Source: DAIPKP01 sp964539095 (lineage in GTDB: Bacteria > Synergistota > Synergistia > Synergistales > Aminiphilaceae). From it: a stretch of DNA of 64,000 nucleotides. The stretch's first letter is position 1, and every line of letters starts with the position of its first letter. Positions 9,288-18,156 of this stretch are shown in pieces. The position numbers were made by a program, and so were the translations under genes. Location of the stretch: positions 11,145 through 75,144 of the forward strand of contig CAZIFL010000010.1 of assembly GCA_964539095.1 (NCBI GenBank). The letters run 5' to 3'. The notes under the pieces were generated by a model, which saw only the letters and a list, made by a program, of their open reading frames with translations, ran no database searches and was not told the origin of the DNA.

Positions 9288-9320
9288 GAGCCCCTCCTCT
9301 TCAGGAGGGGCTCTTTTTCT
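9288..9320 (+). terminator. Rho-independent terminator of the redox operon
   Basis: An 11-bp stem (GAGCCCCTCCT paired with AGGAGGGGCTC) with a 4-base loop, followed directly by TTTTT, 60 bases after the fusion gene stop. Confidence 0.9.
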
Positions 9321-9435
9321 GCTTTTTCTATCCGCAGATTTTCGAAGAGTGTCACCGACACGAGGGAGAACCCGAGGGGCTCAAAAATCCCTATAATCTC
9401 TTCATTCTTCTCGTTTTTTCCTCCTCAAGCACCTT

Positions 9436-9464
9436 CGACAAAAGAAGAACTTTGGATTACTATG
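9436..9464 (+). promoter_or_regulatory. Putative promoter of the hybrid kinase gene
   Basis: TCGACA, a 17-base spacer and TACTAT about 90 bases before the kinase start. The match is moderate. The rest of 9321-9552 holds no gene I can support; a short minus-strand open stretch overlaps the kinase start and was not called. Confidence 0.4.
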
Positions 9465-9552
9465 TAGAGAGGGGCTCCCAACCTTCGGGCTGTGCCTTTT
9501 CCAGCCGCACATCACTAACGACATATTCCGGAATTTTAATGCGGAGGGGTCC

Positions 9553-12500
9553 ATGAAAAAAATTGTCCGTGCTTTCTTCGTATTTTTCATAAATGGGCCA
9601 ACCTTGGGAGAATTCCGGAAAATCGGTTTTCTCGCCCTTGGTATTGCCCTTTTTCTTTTTGCTTCTCCCCCAACCTCTCAAGGGGCCTTCAACGGAGAAC
9701 ACCCCCGAAGCACCCTCCCAACGCCTCTTCCTCACGAGTTTTCTCGAAGACCCGAGACCTCGCCGGAGATTCCCGAAGGAGCATGGGGGACCTTTTTTCT
9801 CACCCCTCAGGAAAGAGCATGGATTGAAGAACTCCCACCTCTCTCCCTGGGAGTAGATCCTGCCTGGCCCCCCATGGAGTTTCTCGATAGCCAAGGGCTC
9901 CACAGCGGCGTCAGCTCAAGCTACATAGACCTTCTCGGCAGAGCGCTCGGTCTCGATATCCGGCCGGTATCCTTTCCGCGCTGGGAAAAGACCCTGGAGG
10001 CCGCCCGAGAGGGTACTGTTGATATGCTCAGCGCTGCCATCAAAACCGATGAGCGGCAAGAATTTCTGCTCTTCTCCCGCCCCTATGCCAGCATGAGTAC
10101 TCTGGTGGTAGGACATGTGGACAATCCCTTCGTGGAAAATTTCGACGATCTCCGTCACACACCTCTTGGAGTACAACGCTCCTCTTGGGCGGTGGATCGC
10201 ATCTCCCGGAACCACCCAGGGATCGCCTTTCGTTTCTACGACTCTCCCCAGGATGTGCTTGAGGGGATCCGCAGAGGAGAGGTGGCCTACGGCTTTATCA
10301 ACAGGGGGGCCTTTCAGTACTTCCGCAAGATGAAACGCTATGCAGATATCCGCACAGCCTTCGAAACCCCCTATCCAGCGGAGCCTTCCATCGCTCTGCG
10401 AAAGGGGCTCGCCCCTCTGCTCCCCATAATAGATCGTTTTTTCGCCTCTCTCCCCGCCACCACGCACCACATGATTATGGAACGATGGATTAATCTCCCT
10501 GCAGGAATTCTCCTCTCTCCCTGGAGAGAGGCAATCCCTTGGCTGGCGTGGGGTGCGCTCCTTCTGCTGCTGCTTCTGGGAGGAATTCTGATATGGAACC
10601 GACAGCTCTCTCGTGAGGTTCTGCTGCGTCGTAAAGTTGAGGAGGATCTCGCCAAAAGTCAGGAGGCCCTCTCTCTGGCGGCGAGTGCAGGAAATCTGGG
10701 GCTCTTCGAAATTCCGCTGGACGGATCTTCCCCCCGGGTAAGCTCCTCTACCTACACCCTTCTCGGATTTCCGGAATCTCCTAAAAATGCCCTCTATCTT
10801 TTCAAGGAGCGTCTCTGGGAAAAGGATGCCCACCGGGTGATACGGGCCTACCGAGAGGTTCTTCGTGGAGGGACATCCCTTCTTCTTGAGGAATTCCGGA
10901 TTCTGAACCCTTACAAGGGCCTGCGCTGGATGATGGTTCAGGGACGCCGGGAGATCACTCCCAATGGGGCTCCCCGCATTACCGGATATATCCAGGATAT
11001 CACGGAACGTAAACGAGCAGAGGAAGAGCGTAAGGAGGCGCATCAGATGCTCCAGACGGTGATGGAGAACGTCCCTATCTGTATCTTCTGGAAAGATATC
11101 CACTCCCGGTATCTCGGGGGAAATGCGGCCTTTCTGCGGGCTTCCGGGATGGAGTCGATGAAAAACCTTGTGGGAAAGACCGATTTTGCCATGCCCTGGA
11201 AGAGTAGCGCCCCCATCCTCCATAAGGAAGACGCTTTTCTTCTGGGGGAGAGGCGCTCCCTTCTCTCGGGAGAACGGCAGCTTCTCATGGAGGACAGCTC
11301 CTCCCGCTGGATCTGGTTCGCCAAAACTCCTCTAAAGGATTCGAAAGGGATCATTCAAGGGGTTCTAGGGGTCTTCGAAGATATTACAGAGCAGAAACGG
11401 ATACGCATAGCCCTGCAGGAGCGGGAGGAAAACTACCGCAATCTCTTTGCATCCTCCCGGGATGCCATTCTTATTGCGGATATTGAGAGCAAACTCTTTC
11501 TCGATGGCAACTCCGCGGCTCTGGAGATGTTTCAAATCGCCTCTCTGGAGGAGCTTCGTCGCACCGGCCCCATGTATCTCTCCGCCCCACTGCAGAAGGA
11601 TGGCATCCCTCTTGAGGAAGCTTTTCAGGAGCTAATGCATCAGGTGCTCCACGGGGGAGGCTATTCGGGGGAGTGGTTACTCTGCCGTAAAGACCGTACA
11701 CCCTTCCCCGCCCAGATCTCTCTGAACCTTTTTTCCTACGGCGGCAAAGAGTGCATTCTCGGCGTTCTTCGGGATCTCTCCGAACGAGTGCGCATGGAGG
11801 AGGAACTCCGAAGCTCCCGGGAGTGGCTTCTTACCATTCTCGATAATCTGGAGACGGTGATCTTCGTAAAGGACCGGGAGGGGAGGTATCTCCATGCCAA
11901 CCGCCGCTTTCAGGAGGTGCTGGGGGTTACCCGGGAGGAGACTCTCGGACGAAATAACGAAGAGATCTGGGCGGTCAAGCCCCTCCCCAATCGCTATGCC
12001 ACCACAGAGGATGATGCCGCCTTTACCACCCTCAAGCCGGTAAAGGTGGAGCACCTCATCCGTCACGGAGATGGCTCAATTCACAGCTACCTCACCACCA
12101 AAACCCCCCTGGTGAACGATGAGGGGGTTCCCTATGCCCTGGTGGGAGAGGCGAGGAATATCTCCCCTCTCAAGGAAATGCAGCTGCAGATAGAGAGAGC
12201 CCGAGACGGTGCAGAGAAGGCAAACCAGGCGAAGGGGGAATTTCTGGCCAATATGAGCCACGAGATACGCACGCCGCTACACGTGATGATCGGCATGGCA
12301 CATCTTCTTCTGGAGACGGAGATATCCTCCAAACAGAGAGATTACGTTATGAATATCCATCGTGCGGGGCAGCTTTTGATCGCCACCATTAATAATATCC
12401 TGGACATCTCCAAGATTGAGGCCCAGCAGATGGTTCTGGAGAGACTCCCCCTCAATCTTGAGGAAGTTCTTGGGAACGCTGCCACAATGCTCCACGGATT

Positions 12501-14247
12501 GGCCGAGGAAAAGGACCTTTTTATGGAGGTACATCTGGATCCCCGTATTCCTGAAGATCTACGAGGGGACGGTATGCGGCTTCTCCAGATTCTGAACAAC
12601 CTTCTAAGTAATGCGGTGAAGTTCACCCATGAGGGGTACATTATCCTTTCCGCCCAGCTTCTGCGGGAGGGAGAGACAAGGCTCCATATACGAATTACCG
12701 TATCGGATACGGGGATCGGCATCCCTCGAGAGCATCAGAAAAAGCTCTTTCAGGCCTTTGCCCAGGCAGATGGCTCCATTACCCGCAAATACGGAGGCAC
12801 CGGCCTGGGGCTTACCATCTGCCGGGGGCTGGCAGAGCTTATGGGAGGAGCTATTAGGGTTACCAGCAGCCCCGGCAAAGGAAGCTCCTTTACGCTGGAT
12901 ATTCCTCTTGATCGTGGAGAGAGGGAAGAGACCCTTTACCAATCCCTCCAGCTTCCCCGGGAGAAGCCCCGGAAGATCCTGATAGCCTCGGAAGACTCCC
13001 GAAGCTCTCGCCGCCTGAGCCGGTATCTCCTTGCCACGGGATACGAGGTAGCAAGAGCCTCCACTCAAGAGGCACTTGCAAGAGCAATGGAGGGAGAGCG
13101 TTGGAACCTGCTACTTCTGGAGGAGCGGTTCGAACATGCGTGGCCTCTGGACTGCCTGGAGCTTCAGGCTATCCATGCTCCGGAGATCCCTGTGCTGCTC
13201 ATAGGGAGCAAAAAAAGCCCCGCGGAAAAGAAGGCCTTTGAGAAGAGAGAGTATCTCTTCCTTCTGGAGAGACCCCTGATACCGGGAGAACTTCTTGAGC
13301 GTCTGGAGGATATTCTGGGAGGCCGAAAACACCCGGAGAAAAGGCTCTCCCGGATGGAACATGCGGAAGAGTCCCTTCCGAATCTGCAAGGCCGTAGCAT
13401 TCTCGTGGTGGAGGATAACCCCATGAACCAGCATCTTATCCGGGAACTTCTGGAAAAGCGGGGGATAAAGGTTGCTCTTGCAGAGGACGGAGAGCAGGCG
13501 GTGGAACGGGTACGAGGGGAATCCTTCGATGCGGTGCTGATGGACATTCAGATGCCGGTGATGGACGGCCTTCAGGCCACCCGGATTATTCGAAAGGGGG
13601 AAAATCCTCAAGGGCCCCGGCTTCCCATTCTGGCCATGACGGCGCACGCCCTTTCATGGGACTACGAAAAAAGCCTGGAGGCAGGGATGGATGACCATCT
13701 TACGAAACCCATCAACCCCGGAGAACTCTGTAAGGCCTTAGAAAGGTGGATTCTGAAAAACAGGGCGGATACGGCTCTCACGGATAGGGGCGCTCTCCAA
13801 GGGGAGTGCTGCCTCGCCTCGCCAGAGGCCCCTTCTGATGCGGAGGAGCTTCCCGAGAAGCTTCGCTCTCTGCAGCATATAGATCTTTCCCAGGGGCTTG
13901 CCATAGCCGAGGGCAATCTGGAGCTTTACCAGAAGCTTCTCCAGATCTTTATGGCGGAGTTTGCCGAGGCTCCTTCGAAACTACAGGCCCTGGAGGATGC
14001 AGAGAAAAGAGGCGCAGATTCCCCCCTGCTCCATCTGGCCCATGCCCTCAAGGGAGCCAGCGCCAACATCGGAGCCCAAAATCTTGCCCGAGCCGCCGCA
14101 ACGCTGGTAGATCATCTGCGGCAGGCTCCCCAAGAGCCGGAGAATTCACAGGAAAACTCTCGGGAGATCCAGAGAGCACTGGAAGAGGCCCTTCTCCGCA
14201 CTCTGGAAGAAGTTCTGGAGGAGCTGCAGAGGATTGCCAGCCCTTAA
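9553..14247 (+). CDS. Hybrid sensor histidine kinase with periplasmic solute-binding domain, four PAS, two receivers and HPt
   Basis: Domains over 1564 residues: an N-terminal membrane or signal segment; a family-3 solute-binding domain at about 95-315; a transmembrane helix near 331-350 (WLAWGALLLLLLLGG); four PAS domains at about 375-490, 500-615, 630-745 and 757-875; HisKA with phospho-acceptor His903 (NMSHEIRTP); an HATPase domain (GTGLGLTICRGL); a degenerate receiver that lacks the phosphorylatable Asp; a true receiver with Asp1331 (VLMDIQMPVMDG); and an HPt domain with His1497 (HALKGAS). The layout resembles BvgS/EvgS phosphorelay sensors. A ligand, perhaps an amino acid or organic acid, is probably bound outside the membrane. 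No output regulator is adjacent, so the target is unknown. GGAGGGG precedes the ATG. Confidence 0.92.
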   Translation: MKKIVRAFFVFFINGPTLGEFRKIGFLALGIALFLFASPPTSQGAFNGEHPRSTLPTPLPHEFSRRPETSPEIPEGAWGTFFLTPQERAWIEELPPLSLGVDPAWPPMEFLDSQGLHSGVSSSYIDLLGRALGLDIRPVSFPRWEKTLEAAREGTVDMLSAAIKTDERQEFLLFSRPYASMSTLVVGHVDNPFVENFDDLRHTPLGVQRSSWAVDRISRNHPGIAFRFYDSPQDVLEGIRRGEVAYGFINRGAFQYFRKMKRYADIRTAFETPYPAEPSIALRKGLAPLLPIIDRFFASLPATTHHMIMERWINLPAGILLSPWREAIPWLAWGALLLLLLLGGILIWNRQLSREVLLRRKVEEDLAKSQEALSLAASAGNLGLFEIPLDGSSPRVSSSTYTLLGFPESPKNALYLFKERLWEKDAHRVIRAYREVLRGGTSLLLEEFRILNPYKGLRWMMVQGRREITPNGAPRITGYIQDITERKRAEEERKEAHQMLQTVMENVPICIFWKDIHSRYLGGNAAFLRASGMESMKNLVGKTDFAMPWKSSAPILHKEDAFLLGERRSLLSGERQLLMEDSSSRWIWFAKTPLKDSKGIIQGVLGVFEDITEQKRIRIALQEREENYRNLFASSRDAILIADIESKLFLDGNSAALEMFQIASLEELRRTGPMYLSAPLQKDGIPLEEAFQELMHQVLHGGGYSGEWLLCRKDRTPFPAQISLNLFSYGGKECILGVLRDLSERVRMEEELRSSREWLLTILDNLETVIFVKDREGRYLHANRRFQEVLGVTREETLGRNNEEIWAVKPLPNRYATTEDDAAFTTLKPVKVEHLIRHGDGSIHSYLTTKTPLVNDEGVPYALVGEARNISPLKEMQLQIERARDGAEKANQAKGEFLANMSHEIRTPLHVMIGMAHLLLETEISSKQRDYVMNIHRAGQLLIATINNILDISKIEAQQMVLERLPLNLEEVLGNAATMLHGLAEEKDLFMEVHLDPRIPEDLRGDGMRLLQILNNLLSNAVKFTHEGYIILSAQLLREGETRLHIRITVSDTGIGIPREHQKKLFQAFAQADGSITRKYGGTGLGLTICRGLAELMGGAIRVTSSPGKGSSFTLDIPLDRGEREETLYQSLQLPREKPRKILIASEDSRSSRRLSRYLLATGYEVARASTQEALARAMEGERWNLLLLEERFEHAWPLDCLELQAIHAPEIPVLLIGSKKSPAEKKAFEKREYLFLLERPLIPGELLERLEDILGGRKHPEKRLSRMEHAEESLPNLQGRSILVVEDNPMNQHLIRELLEKRGIKVALAEDGEQAVERVRGESFDAVLMDIQMPVMDGLQATRIIRKGENPQGPRLPILAMTAHALSWDYEKSLEAGMDDHLTKPINPGELCKALERWILKNRADTALTDRGALQGECCLASPEAPSDAEELPEKLRSLQHIDLSQGLAIAEGNLELYQKLLQIFMAEFAEAPSKLQALEDAEKRGADSPLLHLAHALKGASANIGAQNLARAAATLVDHLRQAPQEPENSQENSREIQRALEEALLRTLEEVLEELQRIASP

Positions 14248-14283
14248 CCTGGGGCCAATCCATAGCCTGGAATAAAAAATTCA

Positions 14284-14404
14284 TGGTTGCTTCTGGCTTG
14301 TGGCTCTGGTTCTGCCTTTTGGTTCTAGTTCTGCCTTCTGGCTTTGCCTTTTAGTTCTGGCTTCTGATTCTGCCTTTGGCCTCTACTTCGCACTTCCCAC
14401 TTGC
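14284..14404. repeat. Pyrimidine-rich degenerate tandem repeat between convergent genes
   Basis: Between the kinase and dehydratase genes the plus strand consists of imperfect copies of a unit like GGTTCTGCCTTTT (CTGGTTCTGCC, CTAGTTCTGCC, CTGGCTTTGCC, CTGATTCTGCC), ending in CTTCGCACTTCCCACTT. It is non-coding. A reverse-complement relative lies at 57415-57490. Confidence 0.6.
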
Positions 14405-14405
14405 T

Positions 14406-15338
14406 TTAACTTGCCAGCTCCCGCTCCCAGCAGGAGAGGGTCTCCCGGCTCACTCCCGTGCCGCCGCAGACCACCACCAGAACGGTCTTAGCAAAGTCGA
14501 GAAGGGGGGTTCCCTGATAGATCGCCGAGAGGGAGGCCCCGCAGGCGGGCTCCACCAGTACCCGGTGGTCATCCACAAAGCGCAGGCAGGCCCGCACCGC
14601 CGCAGCGTCACTCACTGCGTGGGGGTAGATGGGGTGCTTTCGAGACCATTCCAACGCCTGGGAGGCCACCTGACGCACCCCCAACGTGGCGGCGATGGTG
14701 TTCACCTTCTCCAGCCGCACCAGCCGATTGGCCCGCACCGCCGCCCCGAAGGAGGCAGCCCCTTCGGTCTCTACGGCCACCACGGGGACATCCCCCCACC
14801 CCTGTTGATGCAACCCCTCCACAACCCCCGAGAGAAGCCCCCCGCCGCCCACGGAGAGCACCACTGCATCGGGCTTCTCCATCTGCCGTACCAGCTCCTC
14901 CACCAGGGTGGCGTGGCCGCTCCAGATGGAAGGATGATCGAAGGGGGGGATATAGCGCCGTCCGGGCTCTGCTGCAAGCTGGAGAGCGAGATCGTTGGCA
15001 TCGTCCCAGATATCGCCGTGCACGATCACCTCTGCCCCTTCGCCGCGGATACGCTGACACGCCACCTCGGGAGTAGCTCCGGGAACCACCACAGTCACCC
15101 GGGCCCCCAAGAGACGCCCCGCATAGGCCACGGCGTACCCCGCATTGCCTCCGGAGGAGGCCACCAGATGCCGATCCCCGGAAGCTACGCTCTCCTGACA
15201 GAGCCTGCCGATACCGCGGATTTTATACGACCCCGCATGCTGGAAGCACTCCATCTTCAGAAAGACTCTCTTGCCGGAACACTCACGCAACGGTACGGAC
15301 TCTACAACGGGGGTTTCGCAATGGAGATAAGGCATCAT
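14406..15338 (-). CDS. Serine/threonine dehydratase (SDS-like, PLP fold type II)
   Basis: The 310-residue enzyme deaminates L-serine to pyruvate and/or L-threonine to 2-oxobutyrate. PLP-lysine Lys39 lies in GSYKIRGIG; the cofactor loops SSGGNAG and VGGGGLLSGV and the stretch YIPPFDHPSIWSGHA are those of the animal-type serine dehydratase (SDS) group rather than classical IlvA; there is no C-terminal ACT-type regulatory domain. AAGGAGGG lies 8 bases before the ATG (a second ATG follows directly). The gene is preceded by a promoter, a leader peptide rich in branched-chain, Thr and Ser codons and a terminator, which points to attenuation and suggests a part in isoleucine synthesis rather than only serine catabolism. 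Substrate preference cannot be read from sequence. Confidence 0.88.
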   Translation of the reverse strand: MMPYLHCETPVVESVPLRECSGKRVFLKMECFQHAGSYKIRGIGRLCQESVASGDRHLVASSGGNAGYAVAYAGRLLGARVTVVVPGATPEVACQRIRGEGAEVIVHGDIWDDANDLALQLAAEPGRRYIPPFDHPSIWSGHATLVEELVRQMEKPDAVVLSVGGGGLLSGVVEGLHQQGWGDVPVVAVETEGAASFGAAVRANRLVRLEKVNTIAATLGVRQVASQALEWSRKHPIYPHAVSDAAAVRACLRFVDDHRVLVEPACGASLSAIYQGTPLLDFAKTVLVVVCGGTGVSRETLSCWERELAS

Positions 15339-15410
15339 GTGATATTCCCTCCTTGGGGGTATTTTTTCGGGAGTCTCTCTCCCGAGGGTTTTTTAGAAAT
15401 GTTAGGGTAC

Positions 15411-15448
15411 AAAAAAAGCCGGGACCCCTTTTATCCAGGGGCCCCGGC
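15411..15448 (-). terminator. Attenuator terminator upstream of the dehydratase gene
   Basis: On the minus strand GCCGGGGCCCCT pairs with AAGGGGTCCCGGC around a short loop (12 bp with one G-U), followed by seven T. It lies between the leader peptide stop (15474) and the dehydratase start (15338). An upstream pair of arms, 15484-15494 and 15448-15464 (GGAAC/GTTCC plus CCTCGT/ACGAGG), can form a competing hairpin that abuts the terminator stem. Confidence 0.85.
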
Positions 15449-15473
15449 CTCGTTTCTTCGGAACGTGCGCAGA

Positions 15474-15590
15474 CTAGGCGCCGGTTCCACGAGGGGGAGC
15501 CGAACGCATAATAATCATGATGGAGACCAGAGAGGTCATGGTGCTGTTCGAAACGTTTGCAAACGTGCTTTTTGTTGTGCCATGCTGCAT
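15474..15590 (-). CDS. Leader peptide of the dehydratase attenuator (38 aa)
   Basis: The short frame starts at ATG 15590 behind a strong AGAAGGAGG site 8 bases upstream and ends at TAG 15474-15476. The first half is rich in Thr and Ser; the second half contains TSLVSIMIIMRSAPPRGTGA, with clustered Ile, Val, Leu and Met codons followed by PPRG. Enterobacterial ilvG leader peptides have the same shape: a branched-chain run followed by PPCG. Ribosome stalling in the ATC ATG ATT ATT ATG stretch would control folding of the terminator immediately downstream. It has no expected function as a protein. Confidence 0.75.
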   Translation of the reverse strand: MQHGTTKSTFANVSNSTMTSLVSIMIIMRSAPPRGTGA

Positions 15591-15631
15591 ACTCTCCGCC
15601 TCCTTCTTTTCCGTTAGCTAAGTTTCGAAAG

Positions 15632-15660
15632 GTTATACCATGATACTGGAAAACCGTCAA
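15632..15660 (-). promoter_or_regulatory. Sigma-70 promoter of the dehydratase leader transcript
   Basis: On the minus strand TTGACG, a 17-base spacer and TATAAC. A start near 15625 would give about 35 bases before the leader peptide and about 285 bases before the dehydratase gene. Confidence 0.8.
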
Positions 15661-15865
15661 GAACGAGAGGCGAATTTCCCGGCTATCGGGTTACTCCACG
15701 TTATGAGTGGTTTTACAAATAACGTGTCGCGTGCTGTTTCACGGAGCCTCCGCTTATGTGTCCCCTCTGCTCCGAAAGTGGTCGAACCGCTCATATTATT
15801 CCCTGGAACAGGAGCCTCCGCTTCTGGAGTTCAACCGAAGTCACAATATACGGAGGAATGATGCA
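15661..15865. other. Intergenic region with a 13-bp direct repeat
   Basis: GGAGCCTCCGCTT occurs at 15743-15755 and 15811-15823, 68 bases apart. No gene or clear terminator for the ABC operon ending at 15866 was found here. Confidence 0.45.
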
Positions 15866-18154
15866 CTACTCTCCGTAGAGGTAGCAGGCCACGAGGCGTT
15901 CGCTTCCAGAGATCTGGCGGAACTCGGGCTCCTGCTTTTCGGGAAAGCTGATACGAAGATGCCTCCCCCGGATATCCACCCCGGAGCATGCCGCCACCAT
16001 GCCGGGGACGGTGGTCATGATCCGCTTTTCCAGAAGCGCCGCCACCCCTTGGGGATTCGTGGCCTCCAGAAGCATATCATTTCCCTGAATATCTGTTTTG
16101 CTGATTCCCTTGAGAAGGCTTTGCTCCTCTTTCCCGAGAGTGATTCGGGAGGAGATGCCCTGGAGTGCCCTCTCCATAAGGCGCTGCAGATCCCGCCCCT
16201 CCCATCCGCAGCAGGCCATGGCGCGGGGGCATCGGGGGTGGAAACGGCAGCCGTTGGGAAGATCGATGGGATCCGGTATTTCTCCTCGGGCATCCACCCG
16301 GGGGCGTTTCTCCCCCGCTTCGGAGTGGGGGACCGCCCGGATAAGCATCTCCGTATAGGGGTGCAGAGGGCGGGAGATAACCTCTTCGGTGGGGCCAAGC
16401 TCGGCCATACGCCCCAGATAGAGGATGGCTGTCCGGTCGCAGATATACCGGATGGTGGCAAGATCATGAGAGACATAGACGATGGACATATCCATCTCTC
16501 GGCGAAAGCGAAGAAAGAGATTGAGGATCCCCGCCCGGATGGAGACATCGAGCATGGAGACGGGTTCATCCGCCACGAGAAAACGGGGCTCCAGAATAAT
16601 ACCCCGGGCGATGGCCACCCGCTGCCGCTGCCCCCCGGAAAGTTCGTGGGGAAAGCGGAGAAGATAGTTTTCCGGTGGGTTGAGTTCCACCTTTGTCAGG
16701 GCTGTAGTGATGCGATCCAGGCGCTCCTCGTAGCTGCCGATGCCAAGATTTTTCAGGGGCTCCATGAGAGCATTCAGCACGGTAAAGCGAGGGTTGAGGG
16801 TCTCGTAGGGGTCTTGAAAAACCACCTGTACGTTGCGCCGAAAGCTGCGAAGCTCCTTTTTGGAAAGGGCCACGGTATCCCTGTTCTCGAAGAGCACCGA
16901 ACCGGAGGTGGGGGTCTGGAGGGCCGAGAGCATCTCCCCCAGGGTGGTCTTTCCGGAGCCGCTCTCCCCCGCAAGACCGAGGATCTCCCCCTTTTTGAGG
17001 GAAAAGCTCACTCCGTCAAGGGCCTTCAACGCCTTTCCGGGCCTCCGGGCAAGAATATCCGAGAAGGTTCGTTTTGTGGGGTAGCTTTTTTTCAGATTTT
17101 TCGTCTCCAGAAGGACCTCTCCCGAGGAGAGGTAGACCCCGTGCTGTTCACGTCTCTGCTGCCAGGTCTCGGGATTCTTCGCCCGATGCCGGAACTCCTC
17201 GGCCTTCTCGGGGTAGTGGCACTCCACCCGGTGCCCGGGGCGAACCTCATGAGCAGGGGGAGGAACGTGAAGACACTGCTCCTCCGCAAAGGGACAGCGG
17301 GTGCAGAAACGGCACCCCTTGGGAGGATCTGTTAGATCCGGAAGAAATCCCGGAATGGAGATAAGATCCCCCGCCGCTCCGGTGAGGGTGGGAAAGGCGT
17401 TCTGCAGCCCCATGGTGTAGGGGTGAAAGGGATCCCGCAGCACCTCCGAGGTGGCACCGTACTCCATGATTCTCCCCGCATACATCACCGCCAGAGTGGG
17501 GCATGTTTCCGCCACCACAGAGATGTCGTGGGTCACGAGGATAAGGGCCATCTGAAACTTTTCCTGAAGATGTTCAAGCTGCTTCATGATGCCGTCCTGC
17601 ACCACCACATCAAGCGCCGTGGTGGGTTCGTCCGCAATAACGAGATCCGGATTGAGCGCCAGCGCCATGGCGATGACCACCCGCTGTTTCATCCCTCCGC
17701 TGAGCTGGTGTGGATAGTTCCAGAGCCGGTTCTTTTCGATCCCCACCAGAGAAAACAGCTCCGCCGCTCTCTCCGCAGCCTCCCGCCGGCTCGCCCGTTC
17801 GTGGGTCTGGATGGCCTCGATGATCTGGTCTCCCACGGTGTAGACCGGGTCAAGGGCGTTCATGGCGCTCTGGGTGATGAGGGAGATCTCTTTCCAACGA
17901 AGGCGGTTCATCTCCTCTTCGGTCATCCTCACGAGATCCCGCCCCTTAAAGAGAACCTCGCCTCCGGCGATGCGTCCCGAGCCGGAGAGAATACGGTTAA
18001 TGGACTTTGCAGCGGTGGTCTTGCCGCAACCGCTCTCCCCCACAAGGCCGAGGCTTTTTCCTCGTTCGAGGGTAAAGCTGATGCCATCCACCGCCTTCAC
18101 CGGCTTCTCTTTGGAACCATAGTGCGTCTGAAGATTTCGGATATCGAGAAGCAC
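15866..18154 (-). CDS. Fused double ATPase of a peptide/nickel-type ABC transporter (DppD-DppF fusion)
   Basis: The 762-residue protein contains two complete ABC ATPase halves in the order DppD-like, DppF-like. Walker A motifs are GESGCGKTTAAKS and GESGSGKTTLGEM; signature motifs are LSGGMKQRVVIAM and LSGGQRQRVAIARG. Each half ends with an oligopeptide-transporter C-terminal motif (GCRFCTRCPFAEEQC; GCRFHPRCPRAMACC). In the second half about 85 residues are inserted between that cysteine motif and the normal closing strand (LVACYLYGE). It powers import through the two permeases encoded just upstream; the permease stop and this start are 2 bases apart. Such fusions are known; the terminal insertion is unusual. 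Confidence 0.93.
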   Translation of the reverse strand: MLLDIRNLQTHYGSKEKPVKAVDGISFTLERGKSLGLVGESGCGKTTAAKSINRILSGSGRIAGGEVLFKGRDLVRMTEEEMNRLRWKEISLITQSAMNALDPVYTVGDQIIEAIQTHERASRREAAERAAELFSLVGIEKNRLWNYPHQLSGGMKQRVVIAMALALNPDLVIADEPTTALDVVVQDGIMKQLEHLQEKFQMALILVTHDISVVAETCPTLAVMYAGRIMEYGATSEVLRDPFHPYTMGLQNAFPTLTGAAGDLISIPGFLPDLTDPPKGCRFCTRCPFAEEQCLHVPPPAHEVRPGHRVECHYPEKAEEFRHRAKNPETWQQRREQHGVYLSSGEVLLETKNLKKSYPTKRTFSDILARRPGKALKALDGVSFSLKKGEILGLAGESGSGKTTLGEMLSALQTPTSGSVLFENRDTVALSKKELRSFRRNVQVVFQDPYETLNPRFTVLNALMEPLKNLGIGSYEERLDRITTALTKVELNPPENYLLRFPHELSGGQRQRVAIARGIILEPRFLVADEPVSMLDVSIRAGILNLFLRFRREMDMSIVYVSHDLATIRYICDRTAILYLGRMAELGPTEEVISRPLHPYTEMLIRAVPHSEAGEKRPRVDARGEIPDPIDLPNGCRFHPRCPRAMACCGWEGRDLQRLMERALQGISSRITLGKEEQSLLKGISKTDIQGNDMLLEATNPQGVAALLEKRIMTTVPGMVAACSGVDIRGRHLRISFPEKQEPEFRQISGSERLVACYLYGE

Positions 18155-18156
18155 CC

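Noticed and set aside
9466..9560. Minus-strand open stretch with a protein-like reading ending PEGWEPLST
   Set aside because: It overlaps the start of the kinase gene, is about 30 codons long and has no start site; I could not link it to a family.
15369..15393. Hairpin CGGGAG/CTCCCG followed by T-rich sequence on the plus strand
   Set aside because: No plus-strand gene precedes it; the functional terminator in this region points the other way (15411-15448).
15707..17335. 542-codon open frame on the plus strand
   Set aside because: Antisense to the fused ATPase gene, whose Walker and signature motifs are clear on the other strand.
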